From Lachnospiraceae bacterium (GTDB taxonomy: Bacteria; Bacillota; Clostridia; Lachnospirales; Lachnospiraceae), in contig CAJTAL010000001.1 in the NCBI GenBank assembly GCA_910574285.1, positions 62,001 to 126,000 on the forward strand: 64,000 nucleotides of DNA, in the 5' to 3' direction. The stretch's first letter is position 1. The number at the start of each line of letters is the position of its first letter. Below the pieces are notes generated by a model, which was given only the letters and a program-made list of their open reading frames with translations, ran no database searches and was not told where the DNA came from. The translations under genes were made by a program, and so were the position numbers. Positions 8,105 through 16,643 of the stretch are shown here, one piece after another.

Positions 8105-8133
8105 ATTATACAGAGAAACTCACCATTATTCAA
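8105..8133 (-). promoter_or_regulatory. Promoter of the minus-strand GNAT gene
   Basis: Minus strand TTGAAT (8128-8133), 17-bp spacer, TATAAT (8105-8110). Lies in the gap between the TPR gene stop and the GNAT gene, giving about 165 nt of leader. Confidence 0.7.
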
Positions 8134-8183
8134 GGCATAAAAAGAAAAGCATCCGGCAGCGTTCACCAGACACTTCTCTCTTG

Positions 8184-9338
8184 TTAGGTTGTTAACAATG
8201 CTGTTCTCATTTTTTGGATTTTGCTTTCTCGCCAACTGACATTTTGCAGGGAATCCAATTCTTTTCCATAGGATTCTGCACGATTGAGCCACTGTTCCGC
8301 ACGATTTCGCGCCACAATAAAATCGCAGGGAAAATCTGTTGGATGATCCTGACATTCCAATCTGAATCGTTGAATTGCTTTCATCATCAAATAATAATAG
8401 TCAAAAAAATAATAACAACACGAATAACGCAAAAAAGCAGATTCCGAGTGCCGAAAGGCGAACAAATCCCGCAAATACGGACGCACCTCAAAAAAGCGGC
8501 CTGTTTGAGCTCCTGTTTCGACAAGCCAAAATAATGTTTCTGTACGCTTCCCGGCCAGTCCAATATAACGCTCTTCTGCATAGGCACACTGGAAAGTATC
8601 CCAAGCTGCGTCCAAATTTCCCTCACTAAAAGAAAGTTTTCCGTCTGTCAATATCTGATATGATTTTTCATCAATGAAATCACCTTTAGCTGCCTCTTTC
8701 CAACGTACCATGGTTTGTCGTGCCTCTGACATCCGACCTGTTAACCGATAGTAGTCAATCAACGCTCTGTAATATACACCATCGTAATATCTAGGAATGC
8801 CAGCCTGTTGACATGCCAGTGCCTCCTGCATTCGCAAAAGCGCTGTATGATTATCCCCCTGATTACCGAGCAGTATGGCTTCCCAGTACAGTACCATACT
8901 TTTGGAACCGCCAATTTCTTGAACCGTCTTATATGGCTCCAGTTTTTCCATCAGCTTTTTTAATTCAGCAATTGGAAGTGATAAGTTTTTACTGACTTCC
9001 AGAAGATGCACCAGATTATAGAAGCGGTGAACCGGATCCAATCCGCCAATCTCTTCCGCTAAGAGCATCACGCTGAGAGCTTTTTTGTATTGATATGTTA
9101 ATAGAAAGCAATCTGCTTCCCATGCAAGATTTTTACATTGTTCTTCTTTGTTGGATTGCTGTCTGGCTAATTCTGACGCAGCATGAAACAGTTCGGCTGC
9201 ATATATATAGTCAGCTCCTTTATAGACGCTGTAACCCTGATCATACAATTCCTTGATGCTTTTTTGCCTTTTTTTCTCATTTTCAACCGCCGTCCATTCG
9301 TGCCATTGTTTTTGATTCTTATCTGTCTCGGTTTTCAT
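8184..9338 (-). CDS. TPR-repeat protein coupled to the HSP90-like gene
   Basis: 384 residues from the ATG at 9338 (MKTETDKNQKQW), which has AGGAG at the right distance inside the end of the HSP90-like gene; the genes overlap by 20 bp, so translation is coupled. Most of the protein is helix-turn-helix repeats of TPR character (for example YAAELFHAASELARQQ, EAILLGNQGDNHTALLRMQEAL, GKLSFSEGNLDAAWDTFQCA), with an aromatic-rich stretch CCYYFFDYYYLMMKAI near residue 320. No catalytic motif or membrane segment. Likely a scaffold or sensor for its ATPase partner, recalling TPR co-chaperones of eukaryotic Hsp90, but that parallel is inference. Confidence 0.8.
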   Translation of the reverse strand: MKTETDKNQKQWHEWTAVENEKKRQKSIKELYDQGYSVYKGADYIYAAELFHAASELARQQSNKEEQCKNLAWEADCFLLTYQYKKALSVMLLAEEIGGLDPVHRFYNLVHLLEVSKNLSLPIAELKKLMEKLEPYKTVQEIGGSKSMVLYWEAILLGNQGDNHTALLRMQEALACQQAGIPRYYDGVYYRALIDYYRLTGRMSEARQTMVRWKEAAKGDFIDEKSYQILTDGKLSFSEGNLDAAWDTFQCAYAEERYIGLAGKRTETLFWLVETGAQTGRFFEVRPYLRDLFAFRHSESAFLRYSCCYYFFDYYYLMMKAIQRFRLECQDHPTDFPCDFIVARNRAEQWLNRAESYGKELDSLQNVSWRESKIQKMRTALLTT

Positions 9339-11958
9339 AATCAATCAGCTCCTGTAGCTCCTCACGTACATACTGTAGTATGCTTTTATTGACCCCTAAC
9401 GTTTCCAACTGCCCCTCTTTAGCATCTAAAAAGTCTTCCACTGTGGCAAACTTGTGACAGATCGTCTCGATTGCGTCGTCTCTCAAAGTGACTTCTCGGA
9501 ATCCCTCCAGCAAAGTTCGAGACAAGAAACACTTCTTTCTTGCTTTCTTCAGCTCTTTCAAAGCTACGTGAACCAGGCGGCCGTCTTTAAAGAGCTGATC
9601 TTTGATCTGCTTCGCAATCAACTCAGACGAATCAGCCCGGCTGCCATAAGAGAACGTGAGCCGGTCACCAAAATCCACTGGCGCGCTTCCTTTTTCTCTG
9701 GATTCTTTGTCGCGGAGGGCAAACACCGGGCGGGTATCCCCGTTGATCAGGATGCCTCCCACTTCCATCATTACGTTCGGGTTCAACTCGCTGATTTCCG
9801 CCACAAAACAATGGGCATCGGCGATATGGCACTGTATATTTTTCACCAACGTGTCTGCTTTATAGGCATCCCTCGCAAGCTGTACCTGAAAATAAAACGG
9901 AGCTTTCTCAAACACCTGCCGGACAGCCGTTTCCACAGGCTTGTAAGAATCATCAAAAGGAGTTATCATAAACAGCCGGATATACTCGATGGGGCTGGCA
10001 TTCATTTGGATCACCGTTTTGTTTTGCAACTCATTTATCAACTCATTTGCCACCTTCAGCCGTTCCATTATCTGATTATTGTTGTTTAATATCTCCACCA
10101 ATCTGGTCATCATTTGAACTATATCGTCATGAACTATATTCATACTGCGTTCCGTTAACTGATGTGAGTATATAAGCGCATTGTCGTAGAGCACGGTTAA
10201 TATGCTCTGCATATCCTTTTGATGAAGTTCTTTGCTGTGTTCGGTCAGTAATTGAACCAACCTGTTACTGCTGTTCAATGTTAAGTGAATAGGCCTCTCG
10301 ACCAATCGATTGCTCAATTTGTCCAAAACACCGCCAAAGTTCTCACGTATTTCCGAAGAATTCAGCAGAGTTTGGATCTCACGTTCTATTTTTTCGTCCT
10401 CCGCTTCAATAATAACAGCCGGAACTGTCGCCGGAGCATACAACTTTGTGCTCGCAACGACATTTTGTCTCGTTCTATTGTCAAGCCGATTAGATATGGC
10501 TGTCTCTAATTGATGATACGGAACCCTTTCTTCCCTTGTTAGTTCCGTAAATATAATATCCTGCTTCAGATCATTGAGTTTTTGCAATACCACCTCTGGA
10601 TGCCGCTCTTTATACATCTCCAGCAACTGTTCATCATAACGGCCCCCTCCGGAGAGTTTTGCGGTATTTATGACGCAGAGTCCTTTCTCTTTAGCCAGAC
10701 GAAAGTACTGTGCTGCGGAGTCATTCTGGGTAAAGTAATAGATAGGCATCTTCCCGTCTATCAACGCATTTTTCCCCAAATACTCAGAAAGAGGCATGGA
10801 CCCGTCATTGGTATTGAACAGAAGAATTTTTTCTACCTTCCGCAAAAATTCCTCATTACCAATAGCCATGCTTTTGAGATGTTCATTATGGCAGGAGTTA
10901 ATATACATAAATTTATCCGGGCTATTTTCCGCAAGATAAATAAGTCGCTGAATAATCAATTCCCCTGATTCTCTCTGGATCACTTTAAACGCTGTACTAT
11001 CCTGATTTACATTATCCCGCCCGGCGGTGGGAAGCAGGTCCGGGCTGTCGATGATACCCCGGATGAACTTAGCCCAAGAGGGAAGAAGTGTGTTGTCCCG
11101 CTCTTTTATAAGCATGTTCCGTACAAAAATATCCAATGAGCCACCTGCGATATCCCTCTTCGTAATGTAAAGGACGCCCTTTGCACGATAGACTTGCCCG
11201 TCTTGTTCTGTTTTCTCAATCTGGATAGGGAATATATCCATATACATATTAGGGAAACGGCGATTCACAAAATCGACATAGGAATCCAGCTTTTGTTCGT
11301 AGGAGTCGTAATCCTTATCCCAAGGAGCATTCACAGCATTAACCGGCCCAACTCCATTGAGACTGATTGGCACAGAAATAAAATCACAGTACCGAACAAT
11401 AATTTCTTCCAGCTTTTTTTGATCCAGCAAGTAATTGAACTCCGGGCGCAGATAGACTGTTACAGTAGAACCTACCGACTCCCGCCGGATAGGGGATATT
11501 ACACACTCTACGGAACCGGTGTTAATCCACTGAAACGCCTTGTCCGACCCTAATTTTTTTGTTTGTACACAAACCTTGCCGGCTACCAGAAAAGATGAGA
11601 GCAGGCCAATTCCAAAGCGGCCAATCAGTTTATCTGCAAACATAGCTTCCAGCTCACAGCGTCTGACGCCTGACCCGGTGGAACCAATAACGGACAGGAA
11701 ATTAATGATGTCTTGTTCATCCATTCCAATGCCATTGTCCGAGAAGGATATACTGTGTTCCTCCAAATCATAAGAAACTGAAATAGCTCCCTGATAATCC
11801 AGCCCTGACATTTGTGCCTGTCGGCTGACGATACCATCATGACCATTCTGAATCAATTCACGGACAAAAATATCGGATCTGCTATATAAGCCGTCCGCAA
11901 GAAGATAAATCAACCCTTCAAAATTAGTCTTCATTGTAATTGTTCGAGTTCCTTCCAT
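9319..11958 (-). CDS. HSP90-like GHKL ATPase with C-terminal nucleoside-deoxyribosyltransferase/TIR-like domain
   Basis: 879 residues. Residues 8-200 are an HSP90-type ATPase: RELIQNGHDG (33-42, with the catalytic Glu), DNGIGMD (74-80) and GRFGIGLLSSF (113-123). Residues 200-345 resemble the HSP90 middle domain (RGIIDSPDLLPTAGRDNV). The usual dimerisation domain is replaced by a helical region (520-650) and then, at 660-790, a domain with LFMITPFDDSY and ADAHCFVAEISELNPNVMMEVGG. That is the pattern of TIR-related nucleoside 2-deoxyribosyltransferase-like domains, with E732 at the expected catalytic position. The C-terminus looks like a helix-hairpin-helix. Start ATG has GGGAGG upstream. Role unknown; an ATP-gated nucleotide-cleaving defence or stress effector is plausible. 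Confidence 0.85.
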   Translation of the reverse strand: MEGTRTITMKTNFEGLIYLLADGLYSRSDIFVRELIQNGHDGIVSRQAQMSGLDYQGAISVSYDLEEHSISFSDNGIGMDEQDIINFLSVIGSTGSGVRRCELEAMFADKLIGRFGIGLLSSFLVAGKVCVQTKKLGSDKAFQWINTGSVECVISPIRRESVGSTVTVYLRPEFNYLLDQKKLEEIIVRYCDFISVPISLNGVGPVNAVNAPWDKDYDSYEQKLDSYVDFVNRRFPNMYMDIFPIQIEKTEQDGQVYRAKGVLYITKRDIAGGSLDIFVRNMLIKERDNTLLPSWAKFIRGIIDSPDLLPTAGRDNVNQDSTAFKVIQRESGELIIQRLIYLAENSPDKFMYINSCHNEHLKSMAIGNEEFLRKVEKILLFNTNDGSMPLSEYLGKNALIDGKMPIYYFTQNDSAAQYFRLAKEKGLCVINTAKLSGGGRYDEQLLEMYKERHPEVVLQKLNDLKQDIIFTELTREERVPYHQLETAISNRLDNRTRQNVVASTKLYAPATVPAVIIEAEDEKIEREIQTLLNSSEIRENFGGVLDKLSNRLVERPIHLTLNSSNRLVQLLTEHSKELHQKDMQSILTVLYDNALIYSHQLTERSMNIVHDDIVQMMTRLVEILNNNNQIMERLKVANELINELQNKTVIQMNASPIEYIRLFMITPFDDSYKPVETAVRQVFEKAPFYFQVQLARDAYKADTLVKNIQCHIADAHCFVAEISELNPNVMMEVGGILINGDTRPVFALRDKESREKGSAPVDFGDRLTFSYGSRADSSELIAKQIKDQLFKDGRLVHVALKELKKARKKCFLSRTLLEGFREVTLRDDAIETICHKFATVEDFLDAKEGQLETLGVNKSILQYVREELQELIDYENRDR

Positions 11959-11988
11959 AAAATATGGCCCTCCCTGTCTAAATTAAAT

Positions 11989-12009
11989 AGTATGCTCATC
12001 AAGCATACT
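11989..12009. promoter_or_regulatory. Perfect 8-bp inverted repeat in the HSP90-like gene leader
   Basis: AGTATGCT (11989-11996) and AGCATACT (12002-12009) flank a 5-nt loop. It lies between the promoter and the start codon, about 30 bp upstream of the ATG, and is not followed by a T-run. Could be an operator for a repressor or an RNA hairpin acting on translation. Confidence 0.6.
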
Positions 12010-12032
12010 GAATTTTAACTTTTTTACCATAT

Positions 12033-12061
12033 ATTATACATTTTTTTCCAATTTTCAACAA
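12033..12061 (-). promoter_or_regulatory. Candidate promoter of the HSP90-like/TPR operon
   Basis: Minus strand TTGTTG (12056-12061), 17-bp spacer, TATAAT (12033-12038). About 75 bp upstream of the HSP90-like start, in very AT-rich DNA. The -35 is weak, the -10 is perfect. Confidence 0.5.
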
Positions 12062-12205
12062 ATACTCGTCATCATATTTGCCTATTCACACAACATATCT
12101 TAAAAATAATCTTATTTTTTATAAATATCGTTAATTTTTATGCCAAAATACAAAATGCGTCCATCTGAAAAATGCAGACGGGCGCAAAGGAATTGTAAGC
12201 AGTAT

Positions 12206-12316
12206 TCAGTTGATTAGACAGTTCATATTCATGGGTAGAATTTTCCCCGGCGGTGGACGGGCTTTTTTTGATATGTCAATGACCGTCGGATTTTGTCGAT
12301 ACGGTATGTGCTTCAT
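12206..12316 (-). CDS. Small ORF of 36 codons behind a ribosome-binding-site hairpin
   Basis: Reads MKHIPYRQNPTVIDISKKAR... and ends MNMNCLIN. It has an AAGGAGG ribosome binding site 8 nt before the ATG, but that site lies in the loop of a perfect 8-bp hairpin (12317-12339). The peptide is basic and proline-rich with no membrane segment; I do not recognise it. It sits between two modules of the island; a leader peptide or the N-terminal remnant of a mobile-element gene are both possible. Downstream, an imperfect 11-bp hairpin (about 12155-12187) followed by TTTTG could terminate it. Confidence 0.4.
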   Translation of the reverse strand: MKHIPYRQNPTVIDISKKARPPPGKILPMNMNCLIN

Positions 12317-12339
12317 GGCGGCTACCTCCTTTAGCCGCC
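12317..12339 (-). promoter_or_regulatory. Hairpin presenting a Shine-Dalgarno sequence in its loop
   Basis: Minus strand: GGCGGCTA - AAGGAGG - TAGCCGCC, an 8-bp GC-rich stem with the complete Shine-Dalgarno as the 7-nt loop, directly abutting the ATG of the 36-codon ORF. The rest of the 12010-12493 gap is AT-rich with further GC-rich partial inverted repeats (about 12390-12420) and no other gene that I can support. Confidence 0.6.
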
Positions 12340-12493
12340 GCTTTTAACAGTGAAACCGCGTCATTCCTTGAGAAGATAAAAAGAAACGGCGGCTTTTTTC
12401 TTTTGCCGTCGTGCGGCAGATTTAATAATTTTTCAATATGGACTATGCTCCGATATAATCAAGAAAATAACAGTAGTGTCATTGCTGAAATCC

Positions 12494-13189
12494 TTATTTT
12501 ATCTCGGCTTTTCTGAAAACTAAGTGTGTTGCTGTCAGTGAAATAACAATCACCGTTGCTGCAAACACCGCCGACAATGCCAATGTTCTGTTATCGCTCG
12601 TTTGTGCAAGGCTAAAACATGTCAGCCGGAAAACACTCTCGCTGATGAAGTTTCTAAAGATATTGCAGGACACAAAGCTGAACGCAACTGTTACAGCTAT
12701 TCCCGATGTAACTTTTCTGAGGGCAAAGACAATAAACATAACGATACAGATGTTAGCACATATCTGCAATATGACAACCAGCAGCCAAACAAAATCCGTT
12801 ACAGAAAATATACTGGTGTCAAACCTGTACTTAACAGCAAATCCAATAACTGTTGCAAAAACATAGGTTAAATGAAGCAACACTGCCATGATAACGGTAG
12901 TAATAGTTCTTGCAATAAATACTGAAAAACGGCTGTCCCCTACTTTTATCTCATTATGTATCGTTCGGTTTAGAAAATCATTTCCAGCAAACCAAGCTGC
13001 AACAAGTGAAATGATAAACATAAAAGATGTATCGCAAATCGAAAGAGAAAAAACCGTTGCTGTATCAAGATTTTCCGGGAGTTTAAGAAGTCCAAGGAAA
13101 AATCCTGCTGCCGCAAGAACAATCGCCGCAAGATACATGATAATAAATCTTTTCGCTTTGTATTTTTCAATGATTAGCTGATTATACAT
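12494..13189 (-). CDS. ABC-2 type transporter permease
   Basis: 231 residues from the ATG at 13189 (MYNQLIIEKYKAKRF), which overlaps the ATPase remnant by 8 bp and has GGGAGGTGACAG upstream; the frame extends to 13270 but inside the ATPase. Six hydrophobic segments with the basic cytoplasmic N-terminus typical of BcrB/LanF-associated permeases. Its ATPase partner is truncated, so the exporter is probably non-functional even though the permease frame is intact. Confidence 0.8.
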   Translation of the reverse strand: MYNQLIIEKYKAKRFIIMYLAAIVLAAAGFFLGLLKLPENLDTATVFSLSICDTSFMFIISLVAAWFAGNDFLNRTIHNEIKVGDSRFSVFIARTITTVIMAVLLHLTYVFATVIGFAVKYRFDTSIFSVTDFVWLLVVILQICANICIVMFIVFALRKVTSGIAVTVAFSFVSCNIFRNFISESVFRLTCFSLAQTSDNRTLALSAVFAATVIVISLTATHLVFRKAEIK

Positions 13190-13745
13190 TGCTGTCACCT
13201 CCCGTAATGCTAAGGAAGTATTCTTCAAGGCTTTGCCCCGTAACGGAAAGTTTTTCGTCAAGTTCATCATGGGTGATCGACTTAATTATCCTCCCCTTAT
13301 GGATAATATAATAATCAGTGGCAAGCAGATAAAGTTCGTTAAGGATATGACTTGACAGGAACAGTGTCACGTCATTTTCCTCATTCAGCCTTTTGAGTAA
13401 GCTGCGCAGACCGGATATGTTTTTAGGATCAAGACCGTTTATCGGCTCGTCAAGTATAAGCAGCCTCGGCTTACCGACAAGAGCCATTGCTATGCTAAGT
13501 CTTTGCTTCATGCCCATAGAGAATTTTCCTACTTTCTTATCCTTAACCTCGGTCAGCCCCACCATTCCAAGCAGCTTATCACATATTTCCTTGTCGGGAT
13601 TACCGATAAGGATACGCTGCAATTCAAGATTACGGTAAGCAGAGTATTCCGGATAAAGGGCAGGAGCTTCAATGGTACTGCCGATATGTCGGCGCATTTT
13701 CAGAATATCACACGGTTTATTCTTCCCGAACAGCGAAAAACCGGG
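13182..13745 (-). pseudogene. ABC transporter ATPase lacking its N-terminus and Walker A
   Basis: From 13697 leftward the frame reads MRRHIGSTIEAPALYPEYSA, ABC signature FSMGMKQRLSIAMA, Walker B LLILDEPINGLDP and H-loop SSHILNE, a BcrA-like drug/bacteriocin exporter ATPase. The first roughly 60-70 residues including Walker A are missing. The coding frame continues upstream to about 13745 and there runs into the start of an unrelated zinc-ribbon gene, so a deletion fused the two. ATP hydrolysis is not expected. Confidence 0.82.
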
Positions 13746-13870
13746 ATTTTTTTCATCAATGTAAAGGTCGAAGTATAAATATTGTTTCCGCTGGCATGAC
13801 GGTTTTGGTTATCGGGAACACGAACAATATTTTGTGAGCTGCATTTAGGACAGCGTTTTGTATTTTTCAT
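13700..13870 (-). pseudogene. Zinc-ribbon protein N-terminus fused to the ABC remnant
   Basis: ATG at 13870 with AAGGAGGATAT upstream. Reads MKNTKRCPKCSSQNIVRVPD then NRHASGNNIYTS, the first half of a small zinc-ribbon protein with one CxxC knuckle, after which the frame runs into ABC-transporter DNA and stops at 13700. The second zinc knuckle is lost. The junction with the ATPase lies near 13740. Confidence 0.7.
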
Positions 13871-13874
13871 GGTA

Positions 13875-14320
13875 TTATATCCTCCTTACGACAAGTGATA
13901 AACTGAAACATTCAGCTATGACAATGCAGAGCAAACCCCATATACTTATAGACCACATACCGATAAGCCCAGCAACCAAAAACATAATCAGCGGTACAAT
14001 ATACTTTCGCGGGTGGTGCCATAAATCATTTTCAATCTTCCAGTTACGGATGGGACAAAACCACTCCAACAGGACAGACTACTTGTAAACGCAATAAAAC
14101 AAATAATCACCGTTTCCCGCACAAGGAATATTGGCGCGAAAATCGCTCCACCCCATAAAATGAAAACAGGCAGAAACATTTTTCTCTTTTTCATGGTATA
14201 CCATACAGCAGCCGAAAAACAGCTATTACAGGCACAGATCAAAGATACAGCAATTTGCAGCACACTCCATTCATGTACGGCAAAGAACAAAGCCAGCACA
14301 AGGAATGTTTTGGTAATCAA
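13875..14320 (-). pseudogene. Frameshifted four-helix membrane protein
   Basis: Two frames make one protein. 14320 to about 14065 carries three hydrophobic helices (ITKTFLVLALFFAVHEW and following); 14069 to 13875 continues in another frame with EWFCPIRNWKIENDLWHHPR, one or two more helices, and VVRRI. A one-base change near 14060-14075 would join them. The 5' end has only a TTG, no ribosome binding site, and a 14-bp palindrome TGTATAGCTATACA (14321-14334), so it may also be truncated there. I do not recognise the family; it sits between the exporter and the AgrC-like kinase. Confidence 0.55.
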
Positions 14321-14399
14321 TGTATAGCTATACAGTCATAGCATACTGCAAAAGCGACATTTCTTCCGCTTTGTCCATAATCGGTAGGTTTTTGTCCAT

Positions 14400-14430
14400 G
14401 AAAAAACAGACCGCCAGCATGGACGGTCTG
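14400..14430 (-). terminator. Rho-independent terminator after the AgrC/LytTR system
   Basis: Minus strand CAGACCG (14424-14430) pairs with CGGTCTG (14407-14413), followed by TTTTTT. It is 17 bp after the kinase stop. Confidence 0.85.
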
Positions 14431-14447
14431 CTTTCCCGATAGATTGA

Positions 14448-15737
14448 TTATGCCTTTACTGCTTCAAAAGATAATGTGACAACAGCACGGAATATCTGAT
14501 CGCTGTATTCTGTTTCGCTAGTCCCGTCATAGCGTTCAGCGGCGGCACGGACGCTTTGAAGTCCCCAGCCGTGCAGGGTTTTATCTGCTTTGGAAGTCTG
14601 CAAACTTCCGTTCATTTCGGTAGGTGCAGCACCGCACCCGTTTTCCACCTTGATAATCAGCATATCATTTATGCGGCGGATTGTTAAATTGACAAAGCGA
14701 AATCTATCTTCCTCATTTTTTACCGCTTCAAGGGCATTATCCAAAAGATTACCTAAAATCGCAACTAAGTCAACACTTTGTATATTGGTGCGGCGTGGAA
14801 ATTCAATGTTTGTACCTACATGTATATTTTGGGAAGCAGCAAGGGCAATCTTGCTGCCTATCAGATAGTCTACGGCTTCGTCGCCTACCCATGCTGTCTG
14901 TGTAATTTCCTGTATTGGAGAGCGCAGATTTTCAATGTAGTGGGCGGCTTCCGTTGTATGGTTTTTTAACAGATAGTGATACACTACATCAATATGATTT
15001 TGGAAGTCATGGAACAATTTTGCGTTAGCGGCATAAACATTTTTAAGGGTCTGATAGTCATGCTCCAATAACGCATTTTTTTCTTTTTCAAGCAGCATAA
15101 TCTTTTTTTCCATTTCATATTGGCGGTTAAGGTTGAAAAATAAGATTGCTACAAGGATTAACATTGAGAAGATAATCCAAGTCGTCAGCCTGTCGTCACT
15201 TATGGGTATGATATTCTGCCCGGATAAAAGAACGGCTCCCAGCAAACCGGCTATTGCAATTCCGGCTATTATCCGTGGTGATAGATTTTCATTTCTTTTA
15301 TGCGATTTCACAGTAAGAAAGGCAATTCCCAGCATAAAAAGCCGGACAATCCAAACTGCCGCTATATATCCATTTGACCGCATATCAAGAAAACGGTCTG
15401 ATCGAAAGATAACCCCCAGCCCAGCCGATAGAATAAATTCCCACAAAGCAACCGTTGCTTCATAAAAGAAAATGAGAAACAGGCTTACCCGCAACTGCGC
15501 CGCGTATAGATAATATGCAATCAGTATTACAAAAATTATTTCTATACCCGTCAGATAAAATTGTTGAATGGAGAAACAGGACAGCACGGTAATAAAGGCT
15601 GCTACACATATAGAAATGACGGTTGCTTTTTTCCTGTTTCCAGCTAATTGCTGCAATGTTATAACAAGATACAGCCCCAAAAATATCCGCAATCCATTTG
15701 TAAAAAAAAATGAAAGTATCTGATACCAAGTCATCAT
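14448..15737 (-). CDS. AgrC-like GHKL sensor histidine kinase
   Basis: 429 residues from the ATG at 15737, which overlaps the regulator stop as ATGA; a TTG further upstream is unlikely. The first 200 residues hold six or seven membrane helices, followed by a coiled segment, the H-box LFHDFQNHIDVV, N-box GNLLDNALEAV and G-box HGWGLQSVRAAAE of the HPK10/AgrC group, which sense peptide signals. With the LytTR regulator upstream it forms a complete two-component system. No AgrB/AgrD pair is visible, so the signal is probably foreign or encoded elsewhere. Confidence 0.88.
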   Translation of the reverse strand: MMTWYQILSFFFTNGLRIFLGLYLVITLQQLAGNRKKATVISICVAAFITVLSCFSIQQFYLTGIEIIFVILIAYYLYAAQLRVSLFLIFFYEATVALWEFILSAGLGVIFRSDRFLDMRSNGYIAAVWIVRLFMLGIAFLTVKSHKRNENLSPRIIAGIAIAGLLGAVLLSGQNIIPISDDRLTTWIIFSMLILVAILFFNLNRQYEMEKKIMLLEKEKNALLEHDYQTLKNVYAANAKLFHDFQNHIDVVYHYLLKNHTTEAAHYIENLRSPIQEITQTAWVGDEAVDYLIGSKIALAASQNIHVGTNIEFPRRTNIQSVDLVAILGNLLDNALEAVKNEEDRFRFVNLTIRRINDMLIIKVENGCGAAPTEMNGSLQTSKADKTLHGWGLQSVRAAAERYDGTSETEYSDQIFRAVVTLSFEAVKA

Positions 15738-16465
15738 ATATGCGCCCCCCAAAACCTGTTTATCTGTTTTTTTACTTCCTGCAAATGGGAACGGCTGATC
15801 GGAAGCGTTTCACCATTTTTGAGATATGCCATGCTGTCACTGATTTTCATAATCTGTATGATATTTACGATATAACCCCGGTCAATGAAAATAAATTCCT
15901 GTGCTTGCAGTTCATCAAAAACCTGTTGCAAACTTTTTCTAACTTTCGATATTCCCAAACGCGAACATATCATAGAATTTTTTCCACCGTCACGCTGGAT
16001 ATAGAAAATGTCTTTGTATGGTATTTTTTTCATGCGTCCAGCAGCTTGAATGATATACTCCTTGCCACCCTCTAACTCAATCAGTTTTGCAGCGTCTACC
16101 ACAGCGGACACCAGCCGATTAGTTAGGTCACTTTTTGGCACATAACGGAAAATAGAAAGTTCAAAAGCGTCAATCGCATATTCGATATGCGACGTGATAA
16201 AAATAATCTTTACATTTGGTAAATGAGGTTTGATCTTTTTAGATAATTCCATGCCTGTCATTCCGGGCATTTCTATATCAAGCAAAATTAAATCATAGAA
16301 AAAATGGTCGTCTGTAATATCAAAAAGAAGATTGCTACTTTGTGTATAGGTTGCAATCTCATAACCTATTCCGCAAAAGCGCAGACAGTTTTTCACAATA
16401 TCCCCATGAGATTTGACAGCTTCCTTATCGTCGTCACATATCGCTATCCGTACCAATGCGTTCAC
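15734..16465 (-). CDS. LytTR-family response regulator
   Basis: 243 residues. Receiver domain (ICDDDKEAV, LILLDIEMPGMTG, ITSHIEYA, KSDL) and C-terminal LytTR DNA-binding domain from about residue 140 (YKDIFYIQRDGGKNSMI ... FIDRGYIVNI ... LPISRSHLQEV). The start is a GTG at 16465 overlapping the small HTH gene by 32 bp. AgrA-like partner of the adjacent kinase; target promoters unknown, but the broken exporter and membrane gene downstream are candidates. Confidence 0.88.
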   Translation of the reverse strand: MNALVRIAICDDDKEAVKSHGDIVKNCLRFCGIGYEIATYTQSSNLLFDITDDHFFYDLILLDIEMPGMTGMELSKKIKPHLPNVKIIFITSHIEYAIDAFELSIFRYVPKSDLTNRLVSAVVDAAKLIELEGGKEYIIQAAGRMKKIPYKDIFYIQRDGGKNSMICSRLGISKVRKSLQQVFDELQAQEFIFIDRGYIVNIIQIMKISDSMAYLKNGETLPISRSHLQEVKKQINRFWGAHI

Positions 16466-16643
16466 CCCGTTTCTTGTATCTTCCGTCAGCGGGCTTTTCA
16501 GCGTCCTTTGGTATCAACCACAAGCGGCTGAATTTTGCCACGCCCGGTATGTGGTTTTCCTCACATAGCTTTTGCACCCGTCTATCTGAAATGCCCCATT
16601 TCTTCGCTGCTTCCGGGGCAGAAATATACTCTAACATCTTCAT
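16434..16643 (-). CDS. Small helix-turn-helix (excisionase/MerR-like) protein
   Basis: 69 residues. LEYISAPEAAKKWGISDRRVQKLCEENHIPGVAKFSRLWLIPKDA is a winged helix of the excisionase/HTH_17 type found in mobile elements. AAAGGGTGA ribosome binding site precedes the ATG. First gene of the LytTR-kinase unit and overlapping it, so it may autoregulate this unit or be a leftover of conjugative-element control. Confidence 0.8.
   Translation of the reverse strand: MKMLEYISAPEAAKKWGISDRRVQKLCEENHIPGVAKFSRLWLIPKDAEKPADGRYKKRGERIGTDSDM

Noticed and set aside
9454-10089. A 211-codon plus-strand ORF opposite the HSP90-like gene
   Set aside because: Antisense shadow of a well-supported coding region; lacks ribosome binding site and family features.
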